Source: Streptomyces sp. H39-S7
GTDB taxonomy: Bacteria > Actinomycetota > Actinomycetes > Streptomycetales > Streptomycetaceae
Length of the DNA stretch: 64,000 bases
Reading direction: 5' to 3'
Assembly (NCBI RefSeq): GCF_027158205.1
Contig: NZ_JAPVLU010000035.1
Coordinates: 40,320-104,319 of the forward strand
The stretch's first letter is position 1. Every line of letters starts with the position of its first letter. Under the pieces are notes generated by a model. That model did no database searches, had not been told where the DNA came from, and was given only the letters and a program-made list of their open reading frames with translations. The translations under genes and the position numbers were made by a program. Shown here one piece after another: positions 16,530-24,794 of this stretch.

Positions 16530-17423
16530 TCAGACGACCATGACCCGGCGCCCGCGTGTGTGACCGGCCTGGCTGTCGATGTGCGCCGCCGCGGCCTCGG
16601 CGAGGGTGTACGACTTCTCGACCGGGATGTGGAGTTTTCCCCGCGCGATGAGGCCTGCGGCCTCGGCGAGCGCTTCCGGCACGCTCCCGGCCACGCCCGA
16701 GAATCGGACCCCGTGCTCCGGCGCGGCGAGATCGGCTATGGAGATCACCCTGTGCGGATCCCCGGTCAGCTCGACGAGTTCACGGATCACACCCGAGCCG
16801 GCCAGATCGAGGGCAGCGTCCACGGGGCCGAGCTGCCGCACCCGCTCGACCCAGCCCTCGCCGTAGGTCGTGGCAAGGGCGCCCAAGCTCCGCAGATAGT
16901 CCTGGTTCGCGGCCCCGGCCGTGCCGATCACCCTGATGCCGCGGTCGCGGGCGATCTGCAGCACCGCCGATCCGACTCCCCCGGACGCACCGCTGGCCAG
17001 CAACGTCTGCCCGGGCCGTACCCCGACCTCACGAATGATGCGCAGCGCGGTCTCGACCACGGAGGGATATCCGGCCGCCTCTTCGAACGTGAGGCCCTCG
17101 GGCATCCGGGCCCAGGCCGACAGCACGGCGAACTCGGCATAGGTGCTGGATCCTTCGCCGAACACGTGGTCGCCGACCTGAACCCCTACGACGCCCTCAC
17201 CGACCTCGTCCACCACCCCGGAGGCGTCCAGCCCGACGCCGGCGGGCAACTCGGTGGGATGGGCCTTCAGGACCTGGCCCTCACGGACCCTCCAATCGGC
17301 GGGATTCACGCCCGCCGCCCGCACCGTGATGCGTATGCGGCCGGGGCCCGCGTGGGGTTCCTCGGCGTCTATGAGGCGCAGAACGTCCGGACCGCCGAAT
17401 TCGGCGAAGCTCACTTTCTTCAT
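16530..17423 (-). CDS. Zinc-free NADP-dependent quinone reductase/alcohol dehydrogenase-like oxidoreductase
   Basis: A 297-residue medium-chain dehydrogenase/reductase of the quinone-oxidoreductase group. The N-terminal GroES-like domain starts KVSFAEFGGPDVL, and nucleotide-binding ASGASGGVGSAVLQIA follows. Zinc-binding cysteines are absent. A longer frame reaches 17477, but the ATG at 17423 begins the conserved sequence. It is divergent from a TetR gene with only 71 bp between; the gap has two palindromes, so it is the likely target of that regulator. The substrate is probably a reactive carbonyl or quinone but is not known. Confidence 0.88.
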   Translation of the reverse strand: MKKVSFAEFGGPDVLRLIDAEEPHAGPGRIRITVRAAGVNPADWRVREGQVLKAHPTELPAGVGLDASGVVDEVGEGVVGVQVGDHVFGEGSSTYAEFAVLSAWARMPEGLTFEEAAGYPSVVETALRIIREVGVRPGQTLLASGASGGVGSAVLQIARDRGIRVIGTAGAANQDYLRSLGALATTYGEGWVERVRQLGPVDAALDLAGSGVIRELVELTGDPHRVISIADLAAPEHGVRFSGVAGSVPEALAEAAGLIARGKLHIPVEKSYTLAEAAAAHIDSQAGHTRGRRVMVV

Positions 17424-17439
17424 GCGGTCGACCGTAACA

Positions 17440-17450
17440 CTAACGGTTAG
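17440..17450. promoter_or_regulatory. TetR-type operator, oxidoreductase side
   Basis: CTAAC-G-GTTAG is a perfect inverted repeat 17 bp upstream of the oxidoreductase start, well placed to block its promoter. Confidence 0.55.
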
Positions 17451-17476
17451 GTTTTTGTACTTGATCCGTCTTCGCA

Positions 17477-17491
17477 TCTGATAGTGTCAGA
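17477..17491. promoter_or_regulatory. TetR-side dyad and -10
   Basis: TCTGA-TAGTG-TCAGA overlaps TAGTGT (17482-17487), a possible -10 seven bases before the tetR ATG at 17495. The regulator mRNA would then be leaderless and self-repressed. The sequence differs from the other dyad, so only one of the two may be the true operator. Confidence 0.4.
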
Positions 17492-17494
17492 TCC

Positions 17495-18136
17495 ATGACC
17501 GTGCCGCCCGGACGCCGCGAACGCAAGAAGGCCGCGACGCGCCAGAACATCGCCGACACCGCCCTGCGGCTCTTCCTGGAACGCGGGTACGACGCCGTGG
17601 GAATCCGCGACGTGGCCGCGGACGCCGACGTGGCCGTCACCACGCTCTTCTCCCACTTCGCCTCGAAAGAGGCCCTGGTCTTCGAGCAGGACGAGAATTT
17701 CGAGCACCGCCTCGCACAGGCGGTCAGCGGCCGGGCGCCCCACGAGGCGCTCATCCCCGTGCTGCGCCGCGAGATGCGGGCCATGGTGCGCCATTGCGCG
17801 GCGCCCGGTTCCGCCCCGGTCTGGCGCATGATCGACGCGTCACCCGCCCTGCGGGAGTACGAGGAGTCGATGCGGTTGCGGCATGCGGAGTCGCTGGCAA
17901 CGGCCATCGCCGCGGATCTCGATCTGCCGCCGACCACGACGGCCTGCCGGACGGTCGCACGGTTCGTGGTCAACGCCCATTCGCTGGCCCGTGAGGCGGC
18001 TGATCCGAGCGTGGCGGTGGACGAGATCTTCCAGATGATCGAGGCCGCCTGGAATGCGACCGACCTTCCCCGCCACCCGCGCGTCGTCGCGTCTCCAGGC
18101 AGCGCAGGGACCGGTCGGGCTGCGGGGAGTCGCTGA
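17495..18136 (+). CDS. TetR-family repressor
   Basis: A 213-residue TetR regulator. The helix-turn-helix lies at about 15-60 (ATRQNIADTALRLFLERGYD, then VAADADVAVTTLFSHFASKEAL). The ligand-binding part is all-helical and unlike named subfamilies. The last 20 residues (Gly/Ala/Arg-rich) look dispensable. Divergent pairing with the quinone reductase suggests local control of that enzyme. Confidence 0.9.
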   Translation: MTVPPGRRERKKAATRQNIADTALRLFLERGYDAVGIRDVAADADVAVTTLFSHFASKEALVFEQDENFEHRLAQAVSGRAPHEALIPVLRREMRAMVRHCAAPGSAPVWRMIDASPALREYEESMRLRHAESLATAIAADLDLPPTTTACRTVARFVVNAHSLAREAADPSVAVDEIFQMIEAAWNATDLPRHPRVVASPGSAGTGRAAGSR

Positions 18137-18211
18137 ACACCCCCAGGAGAACCGGGGGCACCACGGGTGACGTACGGCGGCGCGTCGGGCGGTCTGCTTA
18201 CACTGGCGGAC

Positions 18212-18595
18212 ATGGCATGCCGCATCAGTGAACTGGTCATCGACTGTACCGATCCCGACCGGCTCGCCGCCTTCTGGAGCGAGGTCCTGGGCTACGTCGA
18301 ACTCGGTCGGGAGGATGACGGGAGCATCGAGATCGGGCCGCCCGACGCCGGCTTCGGCGGCCCGCAGCCCACCCTCGTCCTCAGCCCCAGCAGCGATACG
18401 CGGCGCGGCAAGCTCCCGCTGCACATCGACGTCAACGCCACCGACCGCGACCAGGAAGCCGAGCTGCAGCGGCTGTTCGCCCTCGGGGCCAGAACCGCCG
18501 ACGTCGGCCAGAGCGGCACCGAGAGCTGGCACTGCCTGGCCGACCCGGAAGGCAACGAGTTCTGCCTCCTGCGCACCCGGCTCCCACCCCTGTAA
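18212..18595 (+). CDS. VOC-superfamily (glyoxalase-like) protein
   Basis: A single-domain vicinal-oxygen-chelate protein of 127 residues: ISELVIDCTDPDRLAAFWSEVLGY, then HIDVNATDRDQEAELQRLFALGA and HCLADPEGNEFCLL. This is the common actinomycete 'VOC domain' type with no fixed reaction. The frame runs back to 18167, but TACACT (18199-18204) seven bases before the ATG at 18212 makes a typical leaderless promoter, so that start is used. Confidence 0.82.
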   Translation: MACRISELVIDCTDPDRLAAFWSEVLGYVELGREDDGSIEIGPPDAGFGGPQPTLVLSPSSDTRRGKLPLHIDVNATDRDQEAELQRLFALGARTADVGQSGTESWHCLADPEGNEFCLLRTRLPPL

Positions 18596-18664
18596 CCACC
18601 CGCGGCCGGACGCGGAACCGTCCGGCCGTGCGAAGGGAGCCCGCTTCGGGGTACGGAGTCCGGC

Positions 18665-19018
18665 TCAGCGCCCGGCGGTGGTGCGGCGACGGTTGACCAG
18701 CACCAGACCGGCGCCCGCGCCGAGCGCGACCGCCGCGCCGCCGACGGCCCACTGCGTGCCGTCCCCTGCGCCGGTGGAGGCAAGCGTCCGGAGGGCCCGC
18801 AGCTGGTCATCGGCGAAGCGAGCCCGGAACTGGCCCACCTCGAGGAAGTACCGCAGGTCCTCCGGATTACCGTCCAGCGCCTTCTGCGCCAGCTCCCGCA
18901 CGCGCCGGCCGGTGTTCTTGTCGGCGAGCATCCTGGCGATGGCGACCCGGTCGTCGTCCGCCGAAAGGCCCGGCCCCTTGGCGGCGTCGGCCGGCTGCGC
19001 ATCCGTCATCCGCCTCAT
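18665..19018 (-). CDS. ALF-repeat membrane-anchored small protein
   Basis: A 117-residue protein. Residues 45-75 carry an ALF repeat (ALDGNPEDLRYFLEVGQFRARFADDQ region), a short motif common in actinomycete secreted and polymorphic-toxin-like proteins and of unknown role. A C-terminal hydrophobic helix (WAVGGAAVALGAGAGLVLV) and a basic tail follow, like an LPXTG-free anchor. The start at 19018 has AAGGAGG seven bases upstream and overlaps the stop of the Atu4866 gene (ATGA). Confidence 0.7.
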   Translation of the reverse strand: MRRMTDAQPADAAKGPGLSADDDRVAIARMLADKNTGRRVRELAQKALDGNPEDLRYFLEVGQFRARFADDQLRALRTLASTGAGDGTQWAVGGAAVALGAGAGLVLVNRRRTTAGR

Positions 19019-19287
19019 GCCGGTTCCTCCTTGTACAGGACGAGGTGTTCGTGGAAGAGCACGCCCTCGCGGATGTCGCCCGTGGCGGTGAAGCCGGTGT
19101 CGTCGACGTAGTCGAGGTGGTGACCGGTCACCGTGTAGCGGCCGGTGTAGGCGCTGCGGCGCGCACCGCGGGCCTCGTCGTATCGCCCGTCGGCGCGCAG
19201 CTCCTGCCGGATGTGTCCGTCCGCGGTCACCCACATCCCGACGACGTCCGCCCGTTCACCGGCGTTGCGGTTCGGCTGTTCCCTCAC
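19015..19287 (-). CDS. Atu4866-domain protein
   Basis: A 90-residue protein nearly all taken up by the Atu4866 domain, a small lipocalin-like beta fold (VGMWVTADGHIRQEL, GRYDEARGARRSAYTGRYTV, LDYVDDTGFTATGDI). Function unknown. The GTG at 19287 has AGGAG before it and starts next to the domain, so it is preferred over the ORF end at 19386. Coupled to the ALF gene downstream and divergent from an XRE regulator, which often controls this family. Confidence 0.8.
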   Translation of the reverse strand: MREQPNRNAGERADVVGMWVTADGHIRQELRADGRYDEARGARRSAYTGRYTVTGHHLDYVDDTGFTATGDIREGVLFHEHLVLYKEEPA

Positions 19288-19360
19288 CGTGTTCTCCTGT
19301 CGTTCGCAGCTGTCTGCGGCAAGCCTGGAGGGCGGCACGCACAGTGGCCAGGACAGGAGC

Positions 19361-19385
19361 TGCCTGGGTACGGCGCACCCAGGCA
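19361..19385. promoter_or_regulatory. Operator candidate of the XRE/MmyB-like regulator
   Basis: TGCCTGGGT and ACCCAGGCA form a perfect 9-bp inverted repeat around seven bases (ACGGCGC). It lies between the Atu4866 gene and the XRE gene, 31-55 bp before the latter, so it could control both. A related site occurs at 21762-21786. Confidence 0.55.
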
Positions 19386-19415
19386 CACCGGCGAAGGGCG
19401 GCTTAGCCTGAGGGG

Positions 19416-20258
19416 GTGACCAGCAACGATCTCGGAGACTTCCTGCGCGCCCGCCGCGCCCGCCTGCGGCCGGTCGATGTCGGCCTCGCCTCGTACGGGG
19501 CGCGCCGGGTGGCGGGGCTGCGGCGGGAGGAGGTCGCCGTTCTGGCCGGCATGAACAGTGACTACTACGCCCGTCTGGAACAGGGCCGGGAGCGCAGCCC
19601 CTCCCCGCAGATCCTCGAGGCGATCAGCAGTGCGCTGCGGATGGACGACCAGGCGCGGGCACACCTGTACCGGTTGGCGGGCACCGCGCCGGACGGCGAG
19701 CGGCCGCAACCGAGGGAGACGGTCAATCCCGAGCTGCGGGCCCTGCTGGACGGGTACTCGACCGCCGTGGCGTTCGTCCTGAACCCGGCCACCGACTTCC
19801 TGGCGGCGAACGCCTTGGCCGACGCACTGTTCTCCCCGTTCGCGGCGGTGGACAACCTGACCCGTATGACGTTCCTCGATCCGGCCGCGCGAGGATTCTT
19901 CACGCGGTGGTCGCGGGCGGCCGAGGCGGTCGTGGCCGGGTTGCGTCACGCGCAGGGCCTGGACCCCCGCTACGGCCGCCTGCACGACCTCACGCGCTCC
20001 TTGAGCGAGACGAGTGAGGAGTTCGCGGCGCTGTGGGCCTCGCACACCGTTCACGAGAAGGTCCGGGACGCCAAGGAACTCGTCCACCCGGACATCGGGC
20101 CTCTGACCCTCTCCTTCCAGACGTTCGACGTCCGCGGAGCGCCTGGCCAGCAGTTGGTGATCTACCACGCCGAGCCGGGGAGCCACGCCGAGCAGGCGCT
20201 GTCGTTGCTCGGCAGCCTGAACGCCACCCGCCACCAGGAATCCGCCCCGGAGCGATGA
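19416..20258 (+). CDS. XRE-family regulator with MmyB-like ligand domain
   Basis: A 280-residue regulator. The N-terminal helix-turn-helix covers 5-85 (LGDFLRARRARLRP, GARRVAGLRREEVAVLAGMNSDYYARLEQGRE). The C-terminal half is the MmyB-like PAS-related domain (AFVLNPATDFLAANALADALFSPF, NLTRMTFLDPAARGFF). In this family the domain is thought to bind a hydrophobic metabolite, and the targets are usually neighbouring oxidoreductase-like genes. Starts with GTG at 19416; TAGCCT (19404-19409) six bases upstream points to a leaderless mRNA. Convergent with the amidohydrolase. Confidence 0.9.
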   Translation: MTSNDLGDFLRARRARLRPVDVGLASYGARRVAGLRREEVAVLAGMNSDYYARLEQGRERSPSPQILEAISSALRMDDQARAHLYRLAGTAPDGERPQPRETVNPELRALLDGYSTAVAFVLNPATDFLAANALADALFSPFAAVDNLTRMTFLDPAARGFFTRWSRAAEAVVAGLRHAQGLDPRYGRLHDLTRSLSETSEEFAALWASHTVHEKVRDAKELVHPDIGPLTLSFQTFDVRGAPGQQLVIYHAEPGSHAEQALSLLGSLNATRHQESAPER

Positions 20259-20269
20259 GCCTTCCGTCC

Positions 20270-21664
20270 TCAGGCGGCAGGGGTGTTGAGGACGTACTCG
20301 CGCGAGGCGTGCACCGCGTCGCGCAGGGTTGGCAGGTCGACGTCGAGGACCCGGCCGTTCCACTTGCGCGGTACACCGTTGATGAGGACGGCGCTGATGT
20401 TGCGGGCGTCCGAGCCCAGCACAACGGTGCCGATGGGGTCGTTCAGCGGCATGTTGTTGAGGTCCTCGGCCCGGATGACCAGCAGGTCGGCCTTCTTGCC
20501 CGGGGTGAGGGAACCGGTGACGCCCTGGAGGCCGTTGGTGCGGGCGCCTTGGAGGGTGGCGAAGTCCAGGACGTCGTGGGTGGTGATGCGGGCCGGCTGC
20601 CGGCCGGTGCCGTAGACGGCGTTGACCGCGCGCATGCGCTGGATGGTGTGCAGGGCCCGCATCTGCGTGAACATGTCGCTCGCCAGGGCGACTTCGACGT
20701 CGATACTCAGACCGGGACGGACACCCACGGACAGGGCCTCGTCGATCGCGGGGATCGCGGTCTCCAGCCCGATCTGGGCGTCCGAGGTGGGGGCCAGCGC
20801 GATGGTCGTGCCGCTGTCCCCGATCGCTTGCCACGCCAGGGTGCTCAGGCCGGTTGCGTGGATGAGGGTGACGTCCGGGCCCAGGAGGCCGTCCTTCGCC
20901 CAGCGCAGGACCGCCTGGGAGGAGGACGTACCGAAGACGGCGTCCACGCTCACGGCGATCCCCAGGTCCCTTGCCGTGCGGGCGAGTTCGGGACCGTACG
21001 CGAGAGTCGGGCCGGCGATCTCGTCGGTGGCCAGGGCGGCCAGGCGCAGCGTAAGCAACTGGTCGTCGCCGGCGAAGTACCGGTCCTTGAGGCGGGTGAG
21101 GTCCTGGGGCCACTGCCTGTCCCAGTCACCGAAGTGCGGGCCCATGGAGGCGTGCACCCCGCGGATGCCTGTGTCGACGAGGGCCTGGACCGCCGCGTCG
21201 GAGTGCTCGCGGGTGCGGGAGTTGTGGGAGAAGTCGAGCATGCACGTGATGCCGCTGTCGATCGCGGTCAGGGCGGCCAGCCGGGTGCCGACGTACATGT
21301 CCTGCGGTCGGTAGCTAGGGGCGTGGCCGGCCAGGGTGGACATCACGTAGCGGCCGAGGTCGTCGACGTCCGGCATGATCCGTCGCAGCTGGGTCTGCCA
21401 GGCATGCCGGTGGGTGTCGACGAAGCCCGGCGTGAGGACGGTGCCGGCGGCGTCGACGACCACCGCGCCGTCCCGGCTCAGGTCAGGGCCGACCGCGGTG
21501 ATCGTGTCGCCCTCGACGAGCAGGTCGGCGCTGTCCAGGACACCTCGCTCGGGGTCCATGGTGACGATGGTCGCGCCGGTGAACACGATGCGCCGGTTCG
21601 GGTCGGCGGACCGGCGCCGGAGCTGTTCGAGCACGGCGGGGCTGGTGGTGTCGGAGGCGGTCAC
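20270..21664 (-). CDS. Amidohydrolase of the cytosine deaminase/chlorohydrolase group
   Basis: A metal-dependent hydrolase of 464 residues in the ATZ/TRZ-like amidohydrolase family. The composite beta domain is at both ends (IVFTGATIVTMDPE; GKKADLLVI). Metal and catalytic motifs are GFVDTHRHAWQ, DFSHNSR, DVTLIHATGLS and SDAQIG. Enzymes of this family deaminate or dechlorinate ring compounds (cytosine, guanine, 8-oxoguanine, S-adenosylhomocysteine, triazines). The usual HxH is HRH here and the usual last metal Asp (SD) is present, so it is probably active. The substrate cannot be named. Confidence 0.85.
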   Translation of the reverse strand: MTASDTTSPAVLEQLRRRSADPNRRIVFTGATIVTMDPERGVLDSADLLVEGDTITAVGPDLSRDGAVVVDAAGTVLTPGFVDTHRHAWQTQLRRIMPDVDDLGRYVMSTLAGHAPSYRPQDMYVGTRLAALTAIDSGITCMLDFSHNSRTREHSDAAVQALVDTGIRGVHASMGPHFGDWDRQWPQDLTRLKDRYFAGDDQLLTLRLAALATDEIAGPTLAYGPELARTARDLGIAVSVDAVFGTSSSQAVLRWAKDGLLGPDVTLIHATGLSTLAWQAIGDSGTTIALAPTSDAQIGLETAIPAIDEALSVGVRPGLSIDVEVALASDMFTQMRALHTIQRMRAVNAVYGTGRQPARITTHDVLDFATLQGARTNGLQGVTGSLTPGKKADLLVIRAEDLNNMPLNDPIGTVVLGSDARNISAVLINGVPRKWNGRVLDVDLPTLRDAVHASREYVLNTPAA

Positions 21665-21754
21665 GGGAGGTCCTGTTCGTCATGCCAGGGCGGTGGGGCC
21701 GGCGCGGGTGGGTGATGACCCCAGCGTCGTCCCGTCCGACGCCCGCAACCAGGA

Positions 21755-21793
21755 CGCCCTCTGCCCAGGTACAGCACACCTGGGCAGAGGGCG
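21755..21793. terminator. Strong hairpin after the amidase gene
   Basis: A perfect 16-bp stem (21755-21770 with 21778-21793) and a seven-base loop. It starts nine bases beyond the stop of the minus-strand amidase and is most simply its terminator. Its inner 25 bp match the XRE-type operator pattern TGCCYRGGT-N7-ACCYRGGCA, so it may also act in regulating the amidohydrolase that begins 90 bp further on. Confidence 0.75.
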
Positions 21794-21801
21794 CGGATGC
21801 C

Positions 21802-24639
21802 TCAGCCGATGAGGGCGTTGTACATCTGCCAGCCGGTGGTGACGAGCGAGCGGGCGGCGAAGGGTGCTGCCGCGTTGCCGGTTCCGCGGTAGAGCCAGAG
21901 CTTGCCGGTGGTGTCGCGGGCGAGCAGGTCCGCCTTGCCGTCGCCGCTCAGGTCGGACGTGCCGACGATGAGGTTGTGCATCTGCCAGCCGGTACCGATC
22001 TTCAGACGCGCGGCCCAGGGCGCGGCGGGGTTGCCGGTGCCGCGGTAGAGCCAGAGGTTGCCGGTGGTGTCCCGGGCGATGAGATCGGGTTTTCCGTCAC
22101 CGGTCAGATCGGCTCCGCCCACCAGCATGTTGTGCATCTGCCAGCCGGTGCCGATCTTCAGACGGGTGGCGAAGGGCGCGGCGGGGTTGCCGGTACCGCG
22201 GTAGAGCCAGAGGACTCCGGCGGTGTCCCGGGCGATCAGGTCCGGCTTGGCGTCCCCGGACACGTCACCCACGCCGATCAGCCCGTTGTACATCTGCCAG
22301 CCGGTCCCGGCCTTGACGCGTGCGGCGAAGGGGGCCGCGATGTTCCCGGTGCCCTTGTAGTACCACAGCGTTCCGGAGGGCTCGCGCGCGATCAGGTCGC
22401 CGCTCCCGTTGGCGCGGAATCCGGACAGGTCGATCAGGGCGTTGTAGCCCTGCCAGCCGGCACTGAGCCGGTAGCGGTACAGGAACGGAACGCCGGCCGT
22501 GCCGCTGCCCTGGTACTGCCACATCACACCGGAGTTGTCCCGGGCGATCAGGTCGGAGCGGGTGGTGGTGCCGGCCGCGCGGGTGCTGCTGATCTGCTGC
22601 ACGTCGTCGGCCCGCACCCAGGCGAGGCGGTGGTTGTAGCGGATCGGGATGAACTTGGTCGTTCCGGTGACGAGCTTGTGGTCGCCGGGGGCGCTGTTGT
22701 CGTAGTTCATGGCGTAGAAGTAGTCCCCGGCCGCGGCCGGGCCGCCGGGCACATAGGACTGGCCCGCCTTGATGCTGTACTTCGTCAGCGCCTTGTCGGT
22801 GTCCGTCTGGACCGGGACGTCGGTGCCGGTGTAGTCGGCCGTCTGCGGGTAGGCCCTGCCGTACACGGGAATCGTCGCGAGCCCGGCCTTGGGGGTCACG
22901 AGGGGCTGAGCGGCCGCGCCCACCGGGGCGGTGAGCTGCCCGCCGGGGTTGTAGAACCAGCCCTGCTTGCCGCCGTACCAGATCGCCGTCCAGTCGCCCT
23001 TGACCGCTGCGACCACGTAGTGGCCTCCGGTGACGGCCTTGGCGGCCCAGTCCGGGCCCTGCGTGCTGCCTGCGGCGCCCGAGCGCAGATACGGATCCGC
23101 GATCAGTGCCGAGCTGGTGGAGGCGTCGGAGTACAGGTAGAGGAAGTTCGCCGGGCGCGGCGTCTGCGTCACACAGGTGGGCGAGCAGTACACGATGGGC
23201 GGCTGGTTGGCCGTGGTGAACGGCGGCGCGATGGTGATCTCCTGGCCGGCCAGGACGGGGCTGCCCCCGCCGCCGTCACCGGTCGGCACGCCCATCAGGG
23301 AGAAGTAGTGGTTCCAGTCCCAGTAGGGGCCCGGGTCCCAGTGCATGCCGCCCACGTAGGCGTCGATCGGGCCGGGCACCTCGTCGTGGCCGATGATGTG
23401 CTCGCGGTCCAGCGGAATGCCGAACCGGGTGGCGAGGTACTTCACCAGCGCCGCCGACGACTCGTACTGCGACTCGCTGTACCAGGACCCCGCCTTGATC
23501 GCGAAGCCTTCGTGCTCGACGCCGATCGCATGCATGTTGACGGTTTTGTTGCCGGCGTGCCAGGCGGTGTCCTTGGTGGGCACCATCTGGGTCACCAGGC
23601 CGTCGGAAGCGCGGATCAGGTAGTGCGCGCTCGCGTACGTCGCCGGGTTCTGGAACGTGCTCAGCGAGCCGTCGTAGCCGCCCTCGGTGTCGTGGATGAC
23701 GATGTAGCGGAGGTCGACGCCGTCAGCCGGCCGGTTCGTGACGTCGTAGTTGCCGTAGTCGCCCGGATCCGTCCCGTTCTTCTGGAACGCGGCGGCCTGG
23801 AAGTCACAGTTCAACGCCGACGGGCACTCGGGGACGGGAGCGGCCTGGGTGCTGGCGAACGTCGCGGCCAGCTTCATCTTCGCCGGCTTCAAAGGGGTGA
23901 CCGACCGGTCGGCGGGCAGGGTGACCCGCTGCCCGTCCGCGGTGACCCGGCTGTTGCCGCGGTTGATGGTCCGGAAGACCCGCTGGGTGAACAGCTGGGC
24001 GCCCTTGGCGTCCGGGGCCTGGCTATAACGGGCCACGGCCGCGTACCACTGGCCCGCGTCCTCGGGCAGCGAACCCGTCGCTTCCTTCTCGTACTTCGCC
24101 AGCAGCGCCGCCCCGCCCCGGACGCTCTCCTCGCGGTCGGTACGCAGCGAGCCGGTCGAAGCACCGGTCAGCTCGGCTGCCGCGTCCAGCGTGTGCAGCC
24201 GGGGGTCGGAGGTGTCGGCCCGGTCGTCGCCGCCCTGCAGCGCGCGGGTGGGGTTGAACCTCTTCATCCGGGCCGGATCGCCGCTCATGTTCAGGTGCGA
24301 CAGCCGCTCCGCCCGGGTGGGCGCCTCGACGTCCTTCGCCGTCACCTGAGTCAGGCCCATGACGTTGTAGTTCCCGGCCGTGCTGGGCCGGCCCTGGTGC
24401 GTCTCCCACCGGGTCAGGTGGTAGGACACCGCCATCAGCACGCTCTGCGGAACGTCGAACTCCTGCGCGGCGTCGGCGAACTCCCGCTGCAGCCCCGCTG
24501 CCGGATCCGGCACGGGAGCCGCGGCGCCCGACGGATCCGCCAGCGCGAACGTCCCGATGGCCGCCACGGATCCCGCGATGAGCGACGCCGCGATGCCGAT
24601 CGGCAGGAACTTCCCCGACCGGCGGTGTGTACGAGTCAA
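21802..24639 (-). CDS. Secreted N-acetylmuramoyl-L-alanine amidase with C-terminal FG-GAP repeats
   Basis: A 945-residue secreted enzyme. Signal peptide 1-35, then an all-helical region (45-230: EFDVPQSVLMAVSYHLTRWE and RYSQAPDAKGAQL) also seen before amidase domains in Streptomyces. The Amidase_2 domain is at about 300-440 (YIVIHDTEGGYDGSL, ASAHYLI, GVEHEG, HIIGHDEVPG), with His and Glu zinc/catalytic residues. SH3-like segments follow, then five repeats of about 48 residues at 700-945 with LIARDTTGNLWLYRGTGN and GTGWQMHN, an FG-GAP/VCBS beta-propeller. It would cleave the amide between MurNAc and L-Ala. The frame is open to 25545, but TTG 24639 (AGG upstream) directly precedes the signal peptide; the start codon is uncertain. 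Confidence 0.87.
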   Translation of the reverse strand: MTRTHRRSGKFLPIGIAASLIAGSVAAIGTFALADPSGAAAPVPDPAAGLQREFADAAQEFDVPQSVLMAVSYHLTRWETHQGRPSTAGNYNVMGLTQVTAKDVEAPTRAERLSHLNMSGDPARMKRFNPTRALQGGDDRADTSDPRLHTLDAAAELTGASTGSLRTDREESVRGGAALLAKYEKEATGSLPEDAGQWYAAVARYSQAPDAKGAQLFTQRVFRTINRGNSRVTADGQRVTLPADRSVTPLKPAKMKLAATFASTQAAPVPECPSALNCDFQAAAFQKNGTDPGDYGNYDVTNRPADGVDLRYIVIHDTEGGYDGSLSTFQNPATYASAHYLIRASDGLVTQMVPTKDTAWHAGNKTVNMHAIGVEHEGFAIKAGSWYSESQYESSAALVKYLATRFGIPLDREHIIGHDEVPGPIDAYVGGMHWDPGPYWDWNHYFSLMGVPTGDGGGGSPVLAGQEITIAPPFTTANQPPIVYCSPTCVTQTPRPANFLYLYSDASTSSALIADPYLRSGAAGSTQGPDWAAKAVTGGHYVVAAVKGDWTAIWYGGKQGWFYNPGGQLTAPVGAAAQPLVTPKAGLATIPVYGRAYPQTADYTGTDVPVQTDTDKALTKYSIKAGQSYVPGGPAAAGDYFYAMNYDNSAPGDHKLVTGTTKFIPIRYNHRLAWVRADDVQQISSTRAAGTTTRSDLIARDNSGVMWQYQGSGTAGVPFLYRYRLSAGWQGYNALIDLSGFRANGSGDLIAREPSGTLWYYKGTGNIAAPFAARVKAGTGWQMYNGLIGVGDVSGDAKPDLIARDTAGVLWLYRGTGNPAAPFATRLKIGTGWQMHNMLVGGADLTGDGKPDLIARDTTGNLWLYRGTGNPAAPWAARLKIGTGWQMHNLIVGTSDLSGDGKADLLARDTTGKLWLYRGTGNAAAPFAARSLVTTGWQMYNALIG

Positions 24640-24794
24640 CGACCTGCCTCGATCTTCTGACGCGCTCAGGCGTCCCTGTGTTTCCTGTCCACGACAGGCA
24701 GACGGTAGCAGCGGTAAAACGGGAGAGGACCGGCAGGATCTGGTAGGGGCGGTTCGCCCCCACAGCTGCGGTCCCACGGTGGTCCACCGTAACC

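Noticed and set aside
21802..22560. Regular repeats in DNA that could be taken for a CRISPR or satellite array
   Set aside because: They are in-frame codons for about five FG-GAP-type protein repeats of the amidase, each near 144 bp and diverged, with no spacers.
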